The notes beneath the pieces are model-generated. The model did not search any database. It worked only from the letters and a program-made list of their open reading frames with translations, and was not told where the DNA came from. 64,000 bases of DNA from Seriola aureovittata (lineage: Eukaryota; Chordata; Actinopteri; Carangiformes; Carangidae), in assembly GCF_021018895.1 (NCBI RefSeq), contig NC_079369.1, positions 4,742,694-4,806,693 of the forward strand. The letters run 5' to 3'. Positions within the stretch are counted from its first letter, which is position 1, and every line of letters starts with the position of its first letter. Below, one piece after another: positions 59,826 through 64,000 of the stretch. A program made the position numbers and the translations under genes.

Positions 59826-61893
59826 CAGGAGGGCGGTGACAGGGATGTCTGGGAGATGCAGTCAGAGTAGTGTAGGTATGTAGAGGACACAAGGCAAGAT
59901 CATAAGATAAACAATACTTCAAATGCTAGCTTGAGAATTTGAATACAAATATAAACAAAAAATGATATTGGTGAAAAAATGTGTATTGTGCTAGCATGTT
60001 AGTAATTCTTTCAGTAGTAAGTACATAATATAATCAATAATCAAATCAACTAATAGCTCATGAGAATATCGCTGCAGCCTGCGCAACACTGCAGCAACTG
60101 TACTTCCTGAGGAAGTTTAACTTGTTTGTGGGGTGTAGGAAGCTAATGACACCCTGCGACTTTATCATATTTCTGAGCATGGCAAACTGTCAAGAGCTGA
60201 CTAGAACAAGCTGCACAGCATGATGAGTGTCCAGCTATATCTTAGGTCCTAACATTTTTAAGCAGGAGGGTGAGTATTAATCCCTCCAATCCTCCTTATG
60301 TACAATCTGAGCTTCTTCCCTCTGAACCACTACAGGTCAAGTCAAACAGGGTCAACCTGTTTCTCATCTGCAAGAAGAGTTTCCCTTAAGGAGCAATTAA
60401 GTCAAGAGTTCATAAATATTGTTTTCTGACATTACGTTCATAAAAAAAAAAAAAAAAAAAAACATTTAGTCACAAGCAAGCTCGCACTATTGTTGGCTGA
60501 ACCACAACAGCGGAGCCAGCCCTATAAACGTGAATGTCTGTCGCTGACTGAGTGACTGAGTGATGAAGTTACACCAGGGGTCAGTTGAATTTCTGATTCT
60601 GATTTCTGATTCTGAATGCAGTGTGACTTGAGTGCCGAGGTTACACCACTGGTTGGCCGGCCAAGTGGTGGGAGTTTCCCCATTGGCCGCTCTTTCAAAA
60701 ATGAATATGTGTGAACAGTTTCTATTATGTCATTTGGGGTGGGGGGCCATTTTAGATATTTTCCATAGAAGAGAGTGGGCAGTTCCGCCCCGTGAACTCA
60801 AGGTCAGTCTTTCCCTCAGCAGGCACACTTTCTTTGCCTTTCATTCACTTGACTGCACAGCAGCTGACAAAGACGTGAATGAACTTCCAACTTTCCCTCC
60901 GAGTGATCATTTAACAATAAAGCCGAAATCACAACACGGCCGTTCTTTAAAGCCGGGGTAGCCACTCACTTTTTGGCATCAATGGGCAAAAAAAATCCAT
61001 AATCACCTTTCAACTTATTGTGATTCAAATGGTTTGAGAGCAAGTTAGACATCTGCACCTCCTCTTGGCTGTGTGTTCCTATTGGACGTGCACACGCAAA
61101 TGCAGATGCGTGTGCACGTCCATTCAGACGTGTCGATATCAGTGAAGCGTTTCAGAGATGGAGAGAGAACTTGCTGTACGGGACAGGAAACAGGCTGCTA
61201 ACTTCATTTTCTCCATTTCTCATTTTTCCATTGAAAGTTGTTGCTTACAGCAGTTCCACAAGTTTTAAGCTACATCCTCAATTTCACACATTGACCATAC
61301 ACAGTCCAGCCATATGCGAAGTGCTGACTTAGTCTTGATGTTCAACGTGTCTGCTAACCAGGGCAGAATCAAATATTTCACAATATGGATCATCTATATT
61401 GTGAAATATTTGAGTCTGCCCTGGTTAGCGACCAGTAGAAATAATCTACACTCACATATATTATGGACTTACTGTACATTTGTAATGTTTCTATCATCCA
61501 AAAAACAGCTCTTTTAATGGTTTTCCAATCAGTCAGATGATATTCTCTATTCCAGTGCAACAGTACACATGATATCGAACCAGCCTTTGAAGAAAATCTG
61601 CCTATACTGCCCGTAAACATTGTTAAAGTTGATGGGCAGGAGAGGCTTTTGTCACAGACTGCTTACCTGTTCTGCTCCTCGAGCTTGGCAAGCAGTTCCA
61701 CATCATCAGGACTGAGCGGCGAGGGCGGTGAGAGAGCAGGCGAGGACAGAGACGTAGAGGAAGAGGTAGCAGTGGTCTGCAGGGATGTGGGCGTGGCCAC
61801 CTGGCTAGCCATCTGACTGACCGTGTGGGACACCGAGTTCTTCACCCATGAGAGAGTAGAACTCAGCTTACCAGCAACTTTGTCTGTCGCCAC
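37300..61893 (-). CDS. evi5: EVI5, TBC-domain coiled-coil protein, 20 coding exons, 5' end outside window
   Basis: In transcript order: 61667-61893, 56422-56611, 54113-54175, 53842-54066, 53593-53667, 53347-53472, 53108-53251, 52389-52478, 51985-52082, 51431-51491, 51282-51335, 50148-50180, 49585-49737, 48609-48740, 48350-48490, 47880-48038, 47395-47541, 46836-46931, 40443-40538, 37300-37566. They total 2577 nt (858 aa) in one frame. The TBC domain runs from about residue 161. RRDIAR holds the arginine finger (R211 in window numbering) and GYCQG the glutamine finger (Q248), so GAP catalysis looks intact. Long coiled coil follows from KRLRTENRLLKQR onward; the C-terminus is acidic and Ser-rich, ending SVPQSKSTTV. 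TFDGIHIVNH and NALSELQDELMTVRLREAEA favour EVI5 over EVI5L. EVI5 acts on Rab traffic (Rab11/Rab35) and, with Emi1, in cell-cycle control. The first coding exon must lie above 64000. Confidence 0.93.
37567..40442 (-). other. evi5: evi5 last intron
   Basis: 2.9 kb. It contains the inverted minisatellite at 39640-40050, a short T-run near 38279-38290, and a minus-strand open frame 38257-38538 with an internal near-duplication (SFPP..GGKQLQL and SFPP..GRKQVQL) but no splice support. It also holds a second A/T-rich block with TATATA near 40055-40090. Confidence 0.5.
39640..40050. repeat. Diverged minisatellite with inverted units (catagtatagtaag family)
   Basis: The core tcatagtatagtaag or its reverse complement recurs about ten times, often with a cataaaaa spacer. 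Two opposed pairs form hairpins: 39710-39732 with 39738-39760 (21 of 23 paired, the other two G-T), and 39908-39922 with 39924-39938 (15 of 15, one-base loop). The units differ, so the array is old or was built by repeated insertion. Many fish genomes carry similar short AT-rich units, from memory. Confidence 0.8.
43600..43990 (+). mobile_element. Tc1-like transposase relic
   Basis: A frame from 43611 reads NWTVRLHKDGRGDKSISSLL then VAAVVRRFRKSHTT, closely matching the N-terminal helix-turn-helix of Tc1 transposases. About 70 bp after that frame ends, LAKYVPDLNPREHLYT matches the C-terminal PDLNPIEHLW block. The catalytic DDE core between them is missing, so this is an internally deleted, dead copy. 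Terminal repeats were not identified. Confidence 0.65.
45369..46084 (+). mobile_element. hAT-type non-autonomous DNA transposon
   Basis: The left end cagtgtttcctctacattc and a right end ggaagaaacactg form short, slightly imperfect inverted repeats of the hAT CAGTG type. The adjoining gtggcggcctgccac is typical of a teleost hAT family. The pentamer taatg flanks both ends (45364-45368 and 46085-46089), five bases of the usual eight-base target duplication. At 45771 a short frame MSLFRYFSKKRKTTDEEDAS resembles a hAT transposase start but soon stops. Confidence 0.6.
48055..48205. repeat. Common teleost interspersed repeat fragment
   Basis: The sequence tcaattcaagtcaatttttt, atagcatcaaatcataattg and the following gagaatgaacaattcccacc, atgaggaaacc have the order of a SINE/LINE-tail-like repeat that is abundant in fish. 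This copy is short and diverged and sits in an evi5 intron. Confidence 0.5.
54113..54175 (-). CDS. evi5: Extra 21-codon evi5 exon before the TBC domain
   Basis: A 63-nt exon, phase 0 on both sides, with acceptor ttactttcag and donor gtagat. It begins KGTKTTLESQ and ends NVVKDQ. It would insert between ...KKKEKQLK and DLVRKGIPHHF, where human EVI5 as I recall it runs directly ...KQLKELVRKG. It is probably a cassette exon. It is included in the evi5 exon list above, and skipping it keeps the frame. Confidence 0.6.
54176..56421 (-). other. evi5: evi5 intron upstream of the 21-codon exon
   Basis: 2.2 kb, containing GTGA and GA units (54505-54541) running into (GT)45 at 54546-54635. The rest is unique AT-rich sequence with no recognised gene. 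Confidence 0.55.
54546..54635. repeat. (GT)45 microsatellite
   Basis: Uninterrupted dinucleotide repeat preceded by GTGA/GA units. Confidence 0.96.
57884..57891. promoter_or_regulatory. Consensus cAMP-response element (TGACGTCA)
   Basis: A perfect 8-bp CREB/ATF palindrome in a locally GC-richer intronic stretch (about 57830-57960). It could mark an internal evi5 promoter or an enhancer, but an 8-mer also occurs by chance about once in 65 kb. Confidence 0.25.
60055..60440 (+). mobile_element. LINE reverse-transcriptase C-terminal fragment
   Basis: A degraded frame gives ACATLQQLYFLRKFNLF, matching the QQLYFLRKL... block near the end of non-LTR reverse-transcriptase ORFs. Later LCTI.ASSL and GQVKQGQPVSHLQEEFP resemble the final ...RTNRFKxSFIP block. 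An A-run at about 60443-60462 follows. The copy is strongly diverged and its boundaries are approximate. Confidence 0.5.
61083..61122. repeat. Perfect 16-bp inverted repeat
   Basis: Arms 61083-61098 and 61107-61122 are exact reverse complements (tggacgtgcacacgca) with an 8-base loop. GC-rich arms make it a stable hairpin on either strand. Confidence 0.9.
61353..61429. repeat. Near-perfect 34-bp inverted repeat (hairpin)
   Basis: Left arm 61353-61386 and right arm 61396-61429 pair at 33 of 34 positions around a 9-base loop (ggatcatct). The single mismatch is 14-15 bases into the arm from its outer end. The arms begin gctaaccagggcaga. No flanking transposon ends are evident. Confidence 0.92.
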
Positions 61894-64000
61894 CTGCAGA
61901 GGATGGAGAATACCTCTTAATTCAGTAATAATACCCCAGTGATAAAACTTAGGCTTTGTGGTTGTATGCCTCTGCCAACCACTCAAGTTGCAGGAAATAT
62001 GGTCACAATCTCCCCCTCTGTTCCTGGGTTAAAGCGTTGAACAATGGCCACAAGTGTTTTTGCAAAACGACGTGATGTCGCTGTGAAGTTGACCATTGAT
62101 CGTTTGGATGTAAAATGTCATCACTTCATCATTTTATTTTATTAGATATTTGCATTAAATTGTGTCAAATTTAGTGTATGAATTCTTGAGTTATGGCCAA
62201 TAACATGTTTTGTGAGGCCAGAAAATTGACCTCGACCTTTGACCCTCAAATCCTAATCAGTACACTCATGAGTGAACGGGTGTCGAATTTGAAGGGTTTC
62301 CCTCAAGACGGTACTAAGATATCAAGCTCATGAGAATGGGACGGACGGACTACCCGAAAAACATAATGTCTCCAGCCGCAGCTCTTGCCAGTGCGGAGGT
62401 GTAAAAAGTTCCACCATCTTTATCTATCAGCTACTGAACATCATTATATCCCAACACTGGAGCGACATTATCAGTTTTGATGATCTGCACCAGTCACACA
62501 CTGCCAGCAGACAGTATCGACTGGAGTGATAAAACTGCTAACTCTTCAAACTTTGTTTGCGTCTGATTCTACGACCAATCCTTTAAATGATTTGGATCAT
62601 TATCCAGTAAAGCATGCTGAGTAAGGACTGAATGACAATTATTAATTAATTCAATCCATTTAAAAAGTAAAATGCTCTGTGCAGGTATTTTTTAATGACA
62701 TGAACGACACATTTCTTTAACCGCAACTTACAGCCCAGTGTTTTCTATCAAATCATATGTAAACTTTAAATTACATCTAGGGAGAACTTCTTGTGCACAA
62801 CGTACCGCAACACCACAAAACATCACAAATGAACAGTGCATTGTGTTAATAACACTTAATTAGTTAATAATAACTTGCTAATGTTAACTGACACACACGG
62901 TCTGAAGAATGACTAACACATAGTGTTGTTGTGCTCAATAACAGCCAGTTTCATCATCATAATTAAATATCATATCACTAAATACCTGTCGCATAAAATA
63001 ATGACGGATTTTTTGTTTCTAAATAAGAAAAACTATCAAAAACTATCCACCTACTACCAGCCTAAAAAGAGACCTGCAGGAAATCTTTTATACCTTCCTA
63101 CCTGTTATTCCAAATAGTCCAAACTCTTTGGCTTTCAGATGCCAAAATAATCCATGAGGAAATCCGGTTTGTATTCATTAAGAGAACTGCTTTAAAAATC
63201 CATGAAGTTTAAATGTCAGTAAGACTTGACTGAAAGAAATCCACTCTTCTGAACCTTTGACCGATTTAATGACACACTGCTGTGTAGTCATATGCTGATC
63301 ATACTGTCAGGAGCGGTCAAAGTGCTCCAACAAAAGATAGGCCTTCTTTAAGTCTCCTGCTGAGATCAGTATACAACAGGAAGCGTAGCTCTTTACTCAG
63401 CACAAAGAAATTCACTTCACACCTTAGAAAAAAAACACAATTAGTCTTGCCTTTGGTTCCAGCAGGAAGTCTGGATACTGCAACCAGGCAGGAAACCAAT
63501 CATTTCATGCAACTTACTCCGTATAAAAATGATGACTCATTTTTCTGTATGCATCAGGTTTACAGACGGCCGAAGACATAAATGAAAAGGAGAGAAGAAC
63601 AAAAGGAGGTGGAGGAAAAGACTGTGGTAAATGTGGTGACAGGAATGTGTTACGGTTCAGACTGAAAATATGCTAGCTAAGCTTTTCTTTTGCGCTCGTG
63701 TACACAGACAGACACACTGACAGTGCTTTCACACATGCACTGCAACGCTGAACTTATCTAGACATTATCCGGAGGAGCTGTATGTGGGAGCGCAAATATC
63801 TGAATCGGTGGGACAGGACATTAAACGGACTTTACACTGCTCCCTAGTAAAAAAAAGTCCATGTAATGTCCAATTGAGCTGTTGTGCAAGTCACTGTCCG
63901 GAGAATTCACAGAAAGTGTGCGTGTTGATGATGATGTGTCTATCACATCTCCCTACACGCTCTATACCCAGACACCACCCCTCGCCTAAACCAAGGGGAG
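61894..64000 (-). other. evi5: evi5 upstream intron (partial)
   Basis: Apart from the MITE-like repeat this is AT-rich unique sequence. I looked for the expected short first coding exon (human starts MVTNKMTASFRNPSGKQ) and did not find it, so the intron probably runs past the window edge. Confidence 0.5.
61963..62405. repeat. MITE-like teleost interspersed repeat
   Basis: Starts near gcctctgccaacc and ends near gtgcggaggtg, so the ends are roughly inverted. It contains the phrases gacctttgaccctcaaatcc, tttgaagggtttccctcaag, gagaatgggacggacggac and acccgaaaaacataatg, which I recall from a very common fish repeat. It overlaps only the intron, not the evi5 exon ending at 61893. Confidence 0.55.

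Larger units (their letters stand above)
56612..61666 (-). other. evi5: evi5 5.1-kb intron
   Basis: Holds a full palindromic CRE (tgacgtca, 57884-57891) in a GC-richer patch, a (GT)17 repeat (59788-59821), a LINE fragment (60055-60440), a 20-base A-run near 60443-60462, and two hairpins (61083-61122 and 61353-61429). No additional coding exon could be supported. Confidence 0.5.

Overview
The window looks like nuclear DNA of a ray-finned (teleost) fish. The genes have introns with GT-AG boundaries, several are compact vertebrate genes, long CA/TG and ATT microsatellites are common, and the decayed transposons are types common in teleosts (L2-like LINEs, Tc1/mariner and hAT elements). The five genes match a block I recall from human 1p22 in the same order and orientation: btbd8 (KIAA1107 part, +), c1orf146/SPO16 (+), glmn (-), gfi1 (-), evi5 (-). 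No protein search was run. Names rest on remembered family sequences and on reading frames that stay open across every splice junction I placed.

Layout. 1-6480: last three coding exons and 3' UTR of btbd8. 6996-8477: complete five-exon c1orf146, 172 aa. 8768-15276: complete 18-coding-exon glomulin, 590 aa, convergent with c1orf146; the two 3' UTRs probably overlap. 15277-29320: about 14 kb without a recognisable gene, holding microsatellites, transposon relics, a G-rich tract and some GC-richer unique stretches that could be gfi1 enhancers. Human RPAP2, expected between GLMN and GFI1, was not found. 30006-32958: complete six-coding-exon gfi1 (385 aa, SNAG domain plus six C2H2 fingers), with one GC-AG intron. 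33000-35640: gfi1 5' flank with two candidate TATA-type promoters. 35640-64000: evi5, a TBC-domain/coiled-coil gene, with 20 coding exons in the window; the start codon lies beyond position 64000.

These genes do not form one pathway. btbd8 belongs to clathrin/AP2 vesicle traffic, c1orf146 to meiotic crossover formation, glmn to cullin-RING ligase control, gfi1 to blood and sensory-cell transcriptional repression, and evi5 to Rab and cell-cycle control. Their linkage is conserved synteny rather than an operon. I found no previously undescribed biological system. The items most worth checking are a 34-bp near-perfect hairpin in an evi5 intron, an inverted minisatellite, a 21-codon extra evi5 exon, and the gfi1 GC-AG intron.
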